A stretch of DNA of 64,000 nt. Source: Cinnamomum chago (lineage: Eukaryota > Streptophyta > Magnoliopsida > Laurales > Lauraceae). Made by a program: the position numbers and the translations under genes. The DNA lies in contig CP142451.1 in assembly GCA_038049695.1 (NCBI GenBank), positions 9,422,001-9,486,000 on the forward strand. Direction: 5' to 3'. Positions 22,714 through 32,880 of this stretch are shown piece by piece. Below the pieces are notes generated by a model. It was not told the DNA's origin. It did not search any database and was given only the letters and a program-made list of their open reading frames with translations. Position 1 is the stretch's first letter. Each line of letters opens with the position of its first letter.

Positions 22714-23634
22714 ATTGCCCCTTGATGCTTCACTCTAAAAATGAGGATTTGTTAGATTACCTATCTATAGAGAGCTAATCGCGTCATCGTACAAGGCATG
22801 GTTGGGTAATGTTCTCAGAAAGGAATCCTCTCTGATTTTTCTCGAAAAACCCACATTTTGATGAAGAGAGGAAAAGTGAGAAAGGATTTTTCAAATCCTC
22901 GAAATCCATAAAAAAAAACCCCTCTCTTCCAATGATTCCTCAGTCTCCACCTCCTTCCATCGAATTTTGTAAATCCACGCAAAGAAGCACCTGAGTTATA
23001 ACGAGTGACTTCTCGTAAGTGTTTTCCAACTGAAATGCAATGACTCTTCCCCTTAGAAATCCTTAAAAAGAATAGTACGATTCTAGGAGAACGAAGGAAT
23101 CTCCACTTACCATATGTAAAAGCAATAATTCTTTCTAATTTATTTATTTTCTTTTATTTTTATCAAAATCGAACAATCCTGCACCAACAAGCTATAAGTC
23201 ATTAGTATGAAAAGTACCCATACACAGCCGACTCACTCATCTATCTACACCAATGCAAATGTTCTTCTCACCCAACAAAAACTATCTGAAACTGTAAGGT
23301 CATTATCCTAGCCAAAGCTAAACCAATAATTAAAAATGTCAAAATTACTCTAGCAAAAAGAAAAAGAAAAAAAAAAAAAAAAAAAAAGGAAAACGTCATA
23401 AGGTCCATGTCATTGATTTTAAATATTATATATACATATGATCTAATTAAGTGTCTCCATCTGCATGGAACCCAGCTTTTGATCCTCTTCTTTCTTTAAC
23501 ATAAAGATGACAGAAGGTCCCACATGTGCCCCCACCCCACGTGTATGCAACTGAGTCCTGAGTCCTGACTCATGAGCTGAGCCCTCATCAAAAGTATCAG
23601 CTCTCACTGTGGACCTCTATATCTCACATATTAT
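22714..23634. other. Intergenic DNA, no gene seen
   Basis: Poly-A at 23369-23387; ACGTG-type motif at 23539 (CCACGTGTATG). Nothing coding recognised. Confidence 0.35.
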
Positions 23635-23820
23635 TCACTTCACTTGGGACAAAAACACCAGCCAGTACTGAAATGCCGGCAAGAAATAAAAGAAATCTTC
23701 AGTCACCACCACATCATCTTGTACGGATTTTGGCTCCACTTCAGGTGCATCATGATGTAAGGAATCCACCACATAATAATCTCTCTCATGCACCACTATT
23801 TTGTTACAACTACAACCCAT
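23635..23820 (-). CDS. Possible small ORF, 61 residues, unknown
   Basis: Starts MGCSCNKIVV in a favourable ACAACATGG context; an N-terminal Gly-Cys pair could be acylated. It is rich in acidic residues in the middle (DAPEVEPKSVQDD) and ends with an aromatic stretch. I recognise no family. It lies about 100 bp from the 3' end of the LINE, which is on the same strand. A chance frame cannot be excluded. Confidence 0.2.
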   Translation of the reverse strand: MGCSCNKIVVHERDYYVVDSLHHDAPEVEPKSVQDDVVVTEDFFYFLPAFQYWLVFLSQVK

Positions 23821-24356
23821 GTTGTGAGACCCTAATTAATTAACCACCACATAAATTAATGATGAATGATTTGATAGATTACAAATTAGGAGATGAATAT
23901 CTTGGCCATCAAGAGAACAAATACTTTTTTTTTTCGCTTAATGGTAAATTGTATTAAGAGAAAGAAACAGAAAGAAACAGGGCAAGGCCCCGAGGACAAG
24001 GAGGAAGAAGAATACAACCAAAAAACAAAGAACAAGCCTATCCAGGAACAGGGAGGCAACAGAACAAAGAGCTCAAACAGAGGAGCCAGAGAACCGAGGA
24101 AGAAGATACAACCAAAAAGCGCCAGAGCTGCTGAAAGAAGAGGGAGAAGGCATCACCCCAGACTAGGCACAGCAGCCAAGAAGAGCCAGAGGAGGCTCTA
24201 CCCCAGCAGACAGCCACCAGAACACCAGCAGGGCCACAAGGGAGAGACAGGAAGACTCAAACAGCAAGCTCCCCAGAGAGAGAGCTAAGCTCAGGCCAGA
24301 GCAAGGAACCCAACGACCACCAGAAGACCAACAGCAGAGACAAGGAGAAACAGAAA

Positions 24357-26754
24357 TCATATCAGGCCCATACCTCTCAGGACAGGGTGGGATGTTGGGC
24401 TAGCAGAGCCTTGCAGCAAACTAGCCAGCACTTTCAGCTGGTCTTGAATAATTGACTGAGCTCTCATCAACGAAGGCTTGCAATTCCGATGCTTACTGTC
24501 ATTCCGAAGGGTCCAGATAGCGGAGGATGATTGAAAGAAGATCACCGCTGCCAGCTTTCTCTCAATGGGGCCAGTACCCTGAGATAAGGCTGACCAAATA
24601 GGCGAGGCAGACAGATGAATGGAAGGAAGATTAACTCCCAAACTTAAAATCCACTTCCAAACCTGAATTGCAAAGGGGCAGGAGAAGAAAAGGTGGAGAT
24701 CATTTTCTTCATTGTTGAGACAGAGACAGCATCTAGACGCCAAGGAGCTTCCTCTTTGTTTAGCCCGGCTATCCGTAGGAGTTTTCCTGTGAAGGAGGCG
24801 CCAGGAGAAGCAAGCCAGTCTAGGGGACATATACTTGGACCAGACCAGACCATCCCAGGGAACAGCAGGGAGATTGGCCCTAAGTAAATTCCAGGCCTCA
24901 TTGAGAGAGAGGATACCTGAGGAATTCCCCTGCCATTCAATGGAGTCAGGCGTAGAGGAAATACTTAAGGGTAAGAGAGAAATAGACTGCTGGAGAAAGG
25001 AACTCAGGTCAGCTGGGAGGTGGCTGGGGAGGGTCCAGGAAGAATTCTGGATGAAGGCTGCCAGCAGATCCGATTCAGGGAGCTGGAGATGGGGAAATCT
25101 GGGAGCTATTGGACCTTTGCCTGTCCAATTGTAATACCAGCTGCTGATGGAGAGCCCATTCCTTATCTTCCAGATGCTGCCACTAAGGAGTAAGTGAGCC
25201 AGGGGCCTGATTCGCTGCCAGATGCTGGAACCTCTTTTTGGCGTGCCAGGGGACCAAATCAAAGGTCTGAAGTATCTATCTCTAAACCAATTTGCCCAGA
25301 GGGAGTTTGAGGAGGCCGCCGACCAACCAAGCTTTAGCATACAGGCTTCATTGTAGACCTTAACTCTTCGAAGGCCAAGCCCTCCTTCTGATTTTGGCGA
25401 GCAGACCGTACCCCAGTTAACTTGACCATTGGAATTGTCTGGCCCAGCTGACCAGAGGAAATTCCTCATCAGTCTTTCAATCTGAAGGCAGGTTTTACTC
25501 GGAATTGGGACTACCAGGGAGGTGTGGAGGGGGATGGAGGAGAGCACATGCTTTACCAGAACAAGTCTACCCGCAAAGGATAAACTTTTGGCTTTCCAAC
25601 CCGCTAGCCTAGATCTTATGGAGTCCATTATCCGGTTAAAGAAGATGTGCCTCGAAGATCCAAGAAAAAAGGGGACTCCCAGGTAGGTGGAGGGGAAGTT
25701 AGCCTGAGGGATGCCCAGGATATTGGGCATCTTCTGCGTTTAACCAATTATGAAGGTCAGCTTTGGCAACATTCAGCTCTTGGAGAAGGGTGTCACTTGG
25801 ATTGGCTTCGAATTCTGTTTGCTTGGACAAGACCAGGAGCTCAGCTTCAGCTATCTTGGTCTTCATTTGCCCAAATACATCCTTACTCCAAACCTTGAGA
25901 TTGTACTTCAGGTTCTTGAGCTTGTTTGCAAGGACGAATTGAGGAGTCCCCCTGCAAGGAGAGGCCCAACTGGAAGAGACAACCTCTGAGAAGGAGTCAT
26001 GCAGCAGCCATTTTTCTTCAAATCTGAATGGAATGGACTTGCTGAAGGATGGATTAGTCCTATGGAATAGTAAAATTGGGCTGTGATCAGAAGCTATTCT
26101 GGGGAGGTGACTCACTATAGGATCATCAAAAGAATCTAACCAGAGAGAGTTTGATAAGGCTCTGTCTAGTCTTGCAGCAACCAGAGCCATTCCTTGCATG
26201 TTATTTGCCCAGGTGAATTGATTGCCTTTAAAGCCAAGGTCTTGAAGCCCAGTGGCCGTGATCATTTCTTGAAAATCCTTAACTGAAGTGGGGGAGGGGG
26301 GACGGATACTGAGTTTTTCTTTGGCAAGGAGGATGGCATTGAAGTCCCCTATTACACTCCAGGGAAGAGTAGTAGAAGATCTATTCACTAGATAGCTCCA
26401 GAGGTCCCTTCTGAGTCTATAGTCTGTGGAGCCGTAGACCCCTGTAATGACACAGGTGGGAGAAGAAGAGGGATCGGCTAGGGAGATGGAGATGTGCTGG
26501 GAGGAACTATCAAGAAGGGAGAAGGAGAAGTTAGAGAATTTATGACAGAGACACTAGAGAGTATTAGTGGGATTGGAGAAGGAAGGGTTGAATTCAAAGG
26601 AGTGCTTTCTGGCTTCTAGAAATGAATCCAGACTGGCCTTAGGTTCAGAGAAAAAGATAAGGTCTGGAGAGTGGGAGTCTAGGAGATGAGACAACATGAT
26701 TTTTGTTGGGGAATTATTAATTCCCTTGCAGTTCCAATATAAGACTTTAATCAT
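24357..26754 (-). pseudogene. LINE ORF2: endonuclease + C-terminal domain, reverse transcriptase deleted
   Basis: Starts MIKVLYWNCKGINN at 26754, the opening of an apurinic-type endonuclease. A TAG codon at about 26556 (after PTNTL) interrupts the frame; downstream the same frame continues (SPTCVITGVYGS, then SVIGDFNAIL with a catalytic Asp, and ASDHSPILL with the catalytic His). At about 25730-25735 sequence ending LHNWLNAE is joined, out of frame, to LGIPQANFPSTYLGVPFFLG, which in intact elements follows the reverse transcriptase. The palm with its YADD box is thus absent. From 25730 to 24357 the C-terminal part is open for 457 residues and includes the zinc-binding motif (CCLCLNNEENDLHLFFSCPF). 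Plant L1 ORF2 is about 1,300 residues; about 500 appear lost. Confidence 0.85.
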
Positions 26755-28415
26755 TGGTTACAGTGAGGGGGAGGGGGACCAGCAGAGCTTCTTGTCTTGG
26801 GGCCAGAGGATGAGGCTAGTTTTAGCTTTGGTTTTCTTTTAGGTTTCAAATTGAAAGGAGATAAGTCAACTGTGAGGGAGGAGATCTGAGTTGTAGGGGG
26901 AAAGGCCAAAAGGGGACTATTGCTGGCTGAGGGGGAGGGATGCTTGGTGGGACTGGGGATTATATTTCCATCGCAATTGGCTGAGGGGGAGGGATGCTTG
27001 TTGGGACTGGGGATTATATTTCCATCGCAAAAGGGGGCCTCTGATCTGTCCTCCAGAATGGAGAAGGGGTTAGAACATTCTATAGCTGGAGCTGGGATAC
27101 TCTCTGGGATTATGGGAGGAGGGGGCAAAGGGGAAGGGACTGGGTTGACTAATGTCTGAGTGGCTATTGATGTGGTGGAAGGATTTACCTTAGGAGGGGA
27201 TGAAACCTGAGGGCTGTCTTCGGTTAGTTGGAGGGATCCCTGAGACGAGTTGGTAGTTGAAGAAGGATGAATGAGTCTATCTGCTTCTATCGGGGTTTTC
27301 AGCAAACCTGGCTTCTGACGAAATGGGCACTTGCTGGAGATGTGGCCAACCACTAGGCATTCAGCACAAGGAGTGTTCTCATAATAAACTTCTACCTCCA
27401 CTGTATCCTCCCCTTCCAATTCCACTGAAAGGATATTAGGCCCTATCTTAGTCACATCCAGAAGAACCTGCACTCTTGCAAAGGTTAGCATTCGCTGTTT
27501 AGCAGTAGTTTCATCTAGGTGCAGAGGCTTACCGACCGATGCTGCTATGGAGAGCAGGATGTCACTGCTCCAGCAGTGATAAGGCAAGCCTTTGAGGCGA
27601 ATCCAGACTGGCGCTTCTGCTGGCCAAGGACTCTCCGCTTGACCTGGAGACCAAGGACGAAGAAGAAGCTTTTTCTTGTCGAACCGGAGAGGGCTTTGGC
27701 TGATAAGGGCATCTCTGTCTGCCTGAGAGTTAAACCTAAAGATGAAATTCCCTTTCTCTGTGAGGGAGATTAGGCAGGGCAAGGAGAGGTTCCAAGTTGC
27801 AGACACCCATTGCTCCAGGGATTCCAGGGTTGGGCGTCTTCCCACAAATTTCCCCAAGGCGGAGAAGGTGAAGGAGTCTTTGCTGTTGGTGACCATTTGC
27901 TTAGGGATCCGAATGGTAAGTTTCCCGTCAATCCAGACTGCTGGGGGGATGGCAGGGGGGAGAGTAGACCATAGGAGAGAAGCATTTGGCGAAGGATTTG
28001 GGTGGGGATATGGGAGGGAGGAGGTTCGAGGAGATTGGGTTGGGGTGAGGGCCTGTGGTTTGGGGGTAAGACTCCTCAGGTGCTGCTGTAGCAGATGAAG
28101 CTGGTTTGGGTCCCAAGTGACCGGAAGAGGGGCCAGGGAGGGAACCTGGGTATCAGGGGTCACAGGATTGGGAGTGGGGCCGGGTGAGGAGTGGGGGATG
28201 GAGGGATTTGGGGGATTGAGGATGGGAAGGTTTTGCTCTGAACCATTTAGTGGAGAGGAGAGGATTCGCAGAGCAGACTGAGATTCAGCAGGTAAGGCCA
28301 AGGCGATGGAAGCTTCTGCTTGCTTTGATTGAGATAGATCCGGGAAACCAGGCGGAGAAATGGGGGGGGCGATCGGGGGAGCAGTGGGAAGGAAGGGAAC
28401 AACACCGACTATCAT
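26751..28415 (-). CDS. LINE ORF1, nucleic-acid-binding Gag-like protein (554 residues, intact frame)
   Basis: Proline-rich N-terminus (1-160), then a DUF4283-type region (about 160-325, with FVGRRPTLESLEQWV and APVWIRLKGLPYHCW), then one CCHC zinc knuckle (C350, C353, H358, C363: CAECLVVGHISSKC), then a Ser/Pro-rich tail. Such proteins coat the LINE RNA. The tail holds a perfect-length 18-residue tandem repeat (CDGNIIPSP...). The stop codon overlaps the ORF2 start as ATGA. Unlike ORF2 this frame is unbroken. I chose the first ATG; it lies close to the likely 5' end of the element. Confidence 0.85.
   Translation of the reverse strand: MIVGVVPFLPTAPPIAPPISPPGFPDLSQSKQAEASIALALPAESQSALRILSSPLNGSEQNLPILNPPNPSIPHSSPGPTPNPVTPDTQVPSLAPLPVTWDPNQLHLLQQHLRSLTPKPQALTPTQSPRTSSLPYPHPNPSPNASLLWSTLPPAIPPAVWIDGKLTIRIPKQMVTNSKDSFTFSALGKFVGRRPTLESLEQWVSATWNLSLPCLISLTEKGNFIFRFNSQADRDALISQSPLRFDKKKLLLRPWSPGQAESPWPAEAPVWIRLKGLPYHCWSSDILLSIAASVGKPLHLDETTAKQRMLTFARVQVLLDVTKIGPNILSVELEGEDTVEVEVYYENTPCAECLVVGHISSKCPFRQKPGLLKTPIEADRLIHPSSTTNSSQGSLQLTEDSPQVSSPPKVNPSTTSIATQTLVNPVPSPLPPPPIIPESIPAPAIECSNPFSILEDRSEAPFCDGNIIPSPNKHPSPSANCDGNIIPSPTKHPSPSASNSPLLAFPPTTQISSLTVDLSPFNLKPKRKPKLKLASSSGPKTRSSAGPPPPHCNQ
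26925..27032 (-). repeat. 54-bp tandem duplication inside LINE ORF1
   Basis: Two 54-bp units (26925-26978, 26979-27032) differing at few bases, keeping frame and doubling an 18-residue Pro/Ser segment. Confidence 0.9.
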
Positions 28416-28561
28416 GGTATGTGGGGACTTGTTCTAGTTGGGTTGTGTAACTAGAACAATTAATTAATATGATCTAATCTTGATTTTATTACGATGAGGA
28501 TCACAGAATAGAATTTCAATTTGGGGGATATCTAATCCATGAAATGCTTCTTCTATCCAAC

Positions 28562-28771
28562 GAGTCTGGATCACCTATCGCATTTATTATATTTTTGCGG
28601 TGAGTGGACCAATAATACTCCGTCACCTCATCCAAAAATTTAGGCGATTCTCTTTCATCTGATTTAAACTTTTTAAACTTCAAAATCACTTAAATTCTTG
28701 GATGACATGGCAGAGTATTATTCGTCCACTTACGGTGAATGTATAACAAATGCGATAGGAGAGCCGGACTC
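28562..28771. mobile_element. Mutator-type MITE with long inverted arms
   Basis: Starts GAGTCTGGATC and ends GGCTCTCCTATCGC-inverse...CCGGACTC; the two arms match over roughly 90-100 bp (CTATCGCATTT, AGTGGACCAATAATACTC, TCATCCAAAAATTTA). Shares the GAGTC(T/C)GG terminus with the element at 57314. Flanks (CTATCCAAC and ATCCCCCAA) do not give an exact 9-bp duplication. Confidence 0.65.
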
Positions 28772-29549
28772 ATCCCCCAACGAACCGTCTTTCTTAGATG
28801 AAAGTTCCTAGAGTGGGCTGGGCCTGGGCCTCACAACATATGTTGTACTGTAGAAAACATGTATGATTTGCTCGTTAGACTTGGATTTCTCTTAATTTGT
28901 ATTATAATATGTTTTGAGAATTGAGATGCAAACGGTTATTCGGCTTTCAATGATGCCATGCCCCCACACCTCTTGAAAAAGAAAGGCCAAAGAATCCCTT
29001 GAATTTTATAATATGTTGAAAAAACTACAGCCTCATTTTTAAATTGACAATCAGCTGAAACATGCCAGTGGAATACTATTCTATACTACAGCATGGCACA
29101 GTGTACAATCATCTCTAGATAAGTACAAGCTTTCAAAGTTCCTATTGTTGCTCTGGTTGTATTTACCTCCATTATTTTTTGTTAATTTGATTACCCTGAC
29201 TTTTGACTTCCAAATCGGATCATAGATGATCAAGATTTTAATCACAACTGGAAATATCACATATCGGTTTAGCCCAATAAGGCAAATGTCTTTCATATTA
29301 CAAATCATTTGGTCTTTTAAGGTCTTTTTTTTTCTTTTTGTGTATCTTTTTTTTAAGGTCTTTATTGCAACCCATTCATTGAGTTAGACCATGAGTTTGG
29401 ACCACTGATAATTAAATTTTATAGAAAAGTGCTCATGCAAAACAAATGTAAGAAAAGTGGTCATCTGAATTGTTGGTAAAGCCCAATAGATTTACCTAAT
29501 ATAAATGGGTTTTCAAATTAACCATTTAGTTAGAATTAGGTTTACTGGA
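28772..29549. other. AT-rich intergenic DNA
   Basis: No gene or complete repeat recognised. Confidence 0.35.
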
Positions 29550-29712
29550 CATTGCTTGTCATTAACCCTAGGGGTAGCTCCATTTGCTTAAGACCACGAT
29601 TACCTGGCTTCCCTCTGGACCCGGAGGGATTAGTCCAGCCCAAAGGGTTAGGAACCCTCCGATAACAAAAAAAAGAAAAAAAAAAAAAAAAAAAAGGCAT
29701 TGCTTGTCATTA
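29550..29712 (+). mobile_element. tRNA-derived SINE, copy 4, internally deleted, 15-bp target duplication
   Basis: SINE body 29565-29697: GGTAGCTCCATTTGCTTAAGACCACG, then directly ACCTGGCTTCCCTCTGG, so the B-box part present in other copies is missing; ends in a long poly(A). Exact 15-bp duplication CATTGCTTGTCATTA (29550-29564 and 29698-29712). Confidence 0.9.
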
Positions 29713-30249
29713 TAACTATGGTGATGATTAGGACCTGTTCATTTTATCTAAGTTTTGATGGTTATTGAAAGAAAAGCTAACATTGAGGTATGAAGTGATG
29801 CTAAAAAAAAAAAAAAAAACCGATGCATATAAAACACTTGGAAAAGAAGTACAGAGCACGAAATCCCACCATATAAAACATGATTTAGTTAATGAGTCCA
29901 TTTGCTCTTTTTCCCACTTCAAAAGTGAAAATGCTTCACTTTTTTTGAAACTTCTATTGAACTTACTATTTATGAGTCTAATTTGCTCATACCACACTGT
30001 CATAATTCATATATAAACATCATAAAATAATTTACTTCAATCAAAATGAGAACTGCCATTGAACTGATCACTTCTAAATTAGAAGGTTACCCCTCAATGA
30101 GATAATTTACAAATTAAATTGTGATCAATCTAAATATGAAATACACTTTGATTAAAGTGAGATTTGGATGATTGTCAGTGCTAGGAATTTCATGTGTTGG
30201 TTAATTCATGGGTTGGACAAAACTTTAGTACAAATCGAGTTGTAATTTT

Positions 30250-30960
30250 TATTCTTTTTAGATATGGATGGTGATAGTACCCCAAGACAGAGGTCGAAGA
30301 CTCATGGACGCACAAGATACTTCAAGATAGAGCTTAAAGAGTCCTGGCCACACATAAACTCTAGGTTCAAGCCAAAATCCAACGAGCAGGTTTGCTATGG
30401 TAAGCCTGGACAGAGAGACAGCTCGCTATAGCGAACTGGGATTTTCTGCCAACGAAAAGTACTCCTGATTTCACTGAAACTTCAGTTTTTTGAGTTCTGA
30501 TCGAATCGGAAACCTCATGCACGACCTTTGGACTATATAAGCATCTTATTTCTACCCTAGAACTTACTTTTCTCCTATCAAAAGATTGAGAATCTTTTGA
30601 GAGATTTTTTAGAGTTCTAATTATTTAAGATGATTATTGAAGAAGAAGATTTCTTCTTTCTTTATTGCTTATTGAAGCACCTTTAGAGGCATCAATGTGG
30701 TTTGAGTTTGCATCACTTTGGGAGGCATCAAAGTGTGGCCAGATCAAGTACGGTAAAGATGAATGGTGGGTAGTCGGTAAGTCCATTTCAGTTCTTAAGT
30801 TGAGTTGCAAATAAGAAATGTTTTGTGAGTCTTTATAACTTTCGTTTTATAGTGCTTAGTTTTTTCAGTGGTTGCGACCACCCGTGATTTTTTTCAAAAA
30901 GGGTTTCCCACATTAAAAAACTTGTGCCTCATTTCTTTTGTGGTTGATTAATTTTTTTGA
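30250..30960. repeat. LTR-like sequence, copy A
   Basis: Shares ordered motifs with 40290-41060: CTCGCTATAGCGA, a TATATAAGC-like promoter (30534), and near the end AAAGGGTTTCCCAC followed by TTAA. That order is common in plant copia LTRs. Boundaries not resolved and no internal region adjacent; could be a decayed solo LTR. Confidence 0.4.
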
Positions 30961-31900
30961 TATTAAGCTAATCCATTCTAATAATTTAAAAAGGGAAAAC
31001 CTTCACTCAGTTTTAAGATGACATGTGGTGGCAGAAGCTTGGACTTATCTTAGATGGCCAGTTATGCTAATTTTAAGCATCTTAGTGTCAATTCTACTGG
31101 TTAAGTGGTGGGGTGGGGATAAGTCCTCATTGGTTAGAAATGATTTATAACTAATCAATCTACAACCCAAGGCCCACCACAATTGTGACAAATGAATCAT
31201 TGCACAGTACTATATTGGATGCTTGGTGTAACATCACAATAATGATGTCCCACCGGTACACAAGCCATTCTGACCAGACAGTGATGACTCCAGACTGGAG
31301 TATATACGCCCAATCTTCTTCTGCCTGCTCATATCATATTTACTTACTATTTTCCCAAAGTATTTACTCAACTCATCTCACTCATGCCCCACTGTAGACG
31401 ACTTATTTGAGCTCCTGGCCACTAGGCCAGCCTAGAACGAAAAAAAAAAAAAAAAAAAAGAGGCCCCAGACTTCTCTGGGCATAGGCTTCGAGCACAAAA
31501 TTCTCTGATGCCAGCTGCACATTCTGTAAATGAGCTCACATATTAAATGCAAACATTCAAATACACCACAATTGTTAACCTTGTGCATCACATGTTATAT
31601 ACATGTGATCAATCTTACAAAATTTGGAGAAGACCCAAACTAGCAGATCAAGGAGGAGCTACTGGTGAGAGTGATTGATTTTGAGTAGCTTAGATTTAAA
31701 ATCTAAAAGACTGGAATGTTGTGTTGTGGGCTTGGAATATGAGCATCCAGAATTAGTAAATGGGGTTAGTACGAGGCTTGCATAAAACGTCGTCGTTTCT
31801 ATAAAATGAGAAATGTCCGAAGCGTTTTTCACCTAAACCCGTGCGGGGATGCCCTTTAAAAGTTACGATTTTTAGGGTTTTTGGGGATGGGATGGATGGA
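30961..31900. other. Intergenic DNA upstream of MIR172
   Basis: Holds a 19-A run at 31441-31459 after GGCCAGCCTAGAACG, possibly a retroposon tail. The last part would contain distal MIR172 promoter elements. Confidence 0.4.
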
Positions 31901-31940
31901 GATGTGTAACTGCTTTCAGTACCATACAGCTCAGCATCAG

Positions 31941-31973
31941 CCAATAGCAACATCCTTTCTCTTCTCTATAAAA
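31941..31973 (+). promoter_or_regulatory. MIR172 core promoter: CCAAT box and TATA box
   Basis: CCAAT at 31941-31945 and CTATAAAACC with TATAAAA at 31967-31973. Transcription would start near 31998, at the beginning of a CT-rich leader (31999-32070), as is common for plant microRNA genes. The hairpin follows about 750 bp downstream on the same strand. Confidence 0.6.
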
Positions 31974-32480
31974 CCATTGCAGGAAATACCCCACCATCAT
32001 TTCTCTCTCTCTCTATCTCTATCTCTATCGATCAGTTTCCTCTTCTTCCTTCTTTTTCTCTCTGATATTTTTACAGTTCATGGAAGAGAGGAAGAGAGGA
32101 AGAGAGAGAGAGAAAAATAAAGAGTCCCAGGCTATACGATCTGGGACTGTTTTTGTTTCATCGTTGTCTGTATTTCTTTCCTGCTTTGGTTTTTTTCATA
32201 TGGATGGGTGTTTGGTTTTTTTTCATGGAAATCTGGGATGAATCGGTATTTCCGGCGAATTCCTTGCCTGATCTCGATCAACGACGTACGACCCAGTAAA
32301 ACCCATTCCTTGAATTGAGAGAAAGAACCCCTTGTGGGTTCTGGGTTCTGGAGCTAAATATTTATTGTCTTTCTGCCTCTAGATTCGGTGGGAAAGTGAA
32401 GCAAAAAGAAAGTTTTAGAATTCCAGGTCCGAACACAAATACACACACGGTTTCTTTTGGAATTCGTTCACTCCCTCTCA

Positions 32481-32484
<4 letters not shown>

Positions 32485-32512
<28 letters not shown>
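32485..32512. repeat. (CT)n microsatellite
   Basis: About 14 CT units in the MIR172 leader region. Confidence 0.9.
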
Positions 32513-32513
<1 letters not shown>

Positions 32514-32769
32514 GGATTTCATTTCCCTCTAGATTCCTGTTTGTTTGGCCCACATGTCATCTTTTTTCAATTGGCCAATGGCAACGAACCACGTCATCAG
32601 GTGCTCATGTCCAAAAATCTCAGCCTGTAGTCTTCTTTCTCTTGGTGATGGTTTTCTTTCTCCCTTTCTTTTTTTTTTTTTTTTTTTCCATTTTTTTGGG
32701 TGATTTTGTGGGTTAAGAGTCTTTTTAATATGGTATGCATGGATTAATGGACAGTCGTTGTTTGCGGGC

Positions 32770-32790
32770 GTAGCATCATCAAGATTCACA
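32770..32790 (+). ncRNA. MIR172: miR172* (star strand)
   Basis: 21 nt beginning GTAGCATCATCAAG and ending ATTCACA; complementary to the mature miRNA with a 2-nt 3' overhang. Confidence 0.9.
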
Positions 32791-32844
32791 AACATATGCA
32801 TGTTATCACATGGAGAGAATGGTGATGATTTGTTTTTTGGGGTG

Positions 32845-32865
32845 AGAATCTTGATGATGCTGCAT
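32845..32865 (+). ncRNA. MIR172: Mature miR172
   Basis: 21 nt beginning AGAATCTTGATG and ending ATGCTGCAT, matching the deeply conserved miR172a/b form. A TG precedes it, so the 23-nt variant starting TGAGAATC is also possible. Confidence 0.97.
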
Positions 32866-32880
32866 CGGCAATCATCAACT

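Larger units (their letters stand above)
23914..28461 (-). mobile_element. L1-type LINE, nearly full length, defective
   Basis: Minus-strand non-LTR retrotransposon from the 5' end near 28452 to a poly(A) tail seen as a T-run at 23925-23935. It carries ORF1 and the two ends of ORF2 (endonuclease and C-terminal zinc region), but the central reverse-transcriptase core is missing. The last bases before the tail read ...ACCATTAAGCG. Candidate target duplication AGAACAAATAC (23914-23924) and AGAACAATTAA (28453-28463), an imperfect match. The 5' leader before ORF1 is only some 40 bp. Confidence 0.85.
31998..32880 (+). ncRNA. MIR172: pri-miR172 transcript (5' part)
   Basis: Predicted RNA polymerase II transcript from the TATA box at 31967 through the hairpin at 32751-32880. 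The leader contains CT microsatellites (31999-32030; 32485-32512) and a small hairpin AGTCCCAG...CTGGGACT (32122-32149). Start is inferred from the TATA spacing; splice sites and the 3' end cannot be fixed, and the transcript probably runs past 32880. No long protein frame is conserved here. Confidence 0.55.
32751..32880 (+). ncRNA. MIR172: MIR172 precursor hairpin
   Basis: A stem-loop whose 3' arm holds the mature miR172 and whose 5' arm holds its star strand. The arms pair over 18 of 19 positions with one G-U pair, and the duplex has the 2-nt 3' overhang left by DICER-LIKE 1. The stem continues below the duplex (GTTGTTTGC with GCAATCATCAAC). The loop spans about 32791-32844. miR172 guides repression of APETALA2/TOE-type mRNAs and so promotes flowering, floral organ identity and the juvenile-adult transition. 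It acts in the cytoplasm in ARGONAUTE1 complexes. Confidence 0.96.

Noticed and set aside
24163-24360. Additional minus-strand frame downstream of LINE ORF2
   Set aside because: Lies in the LINE 3' untranslated region; no domain.
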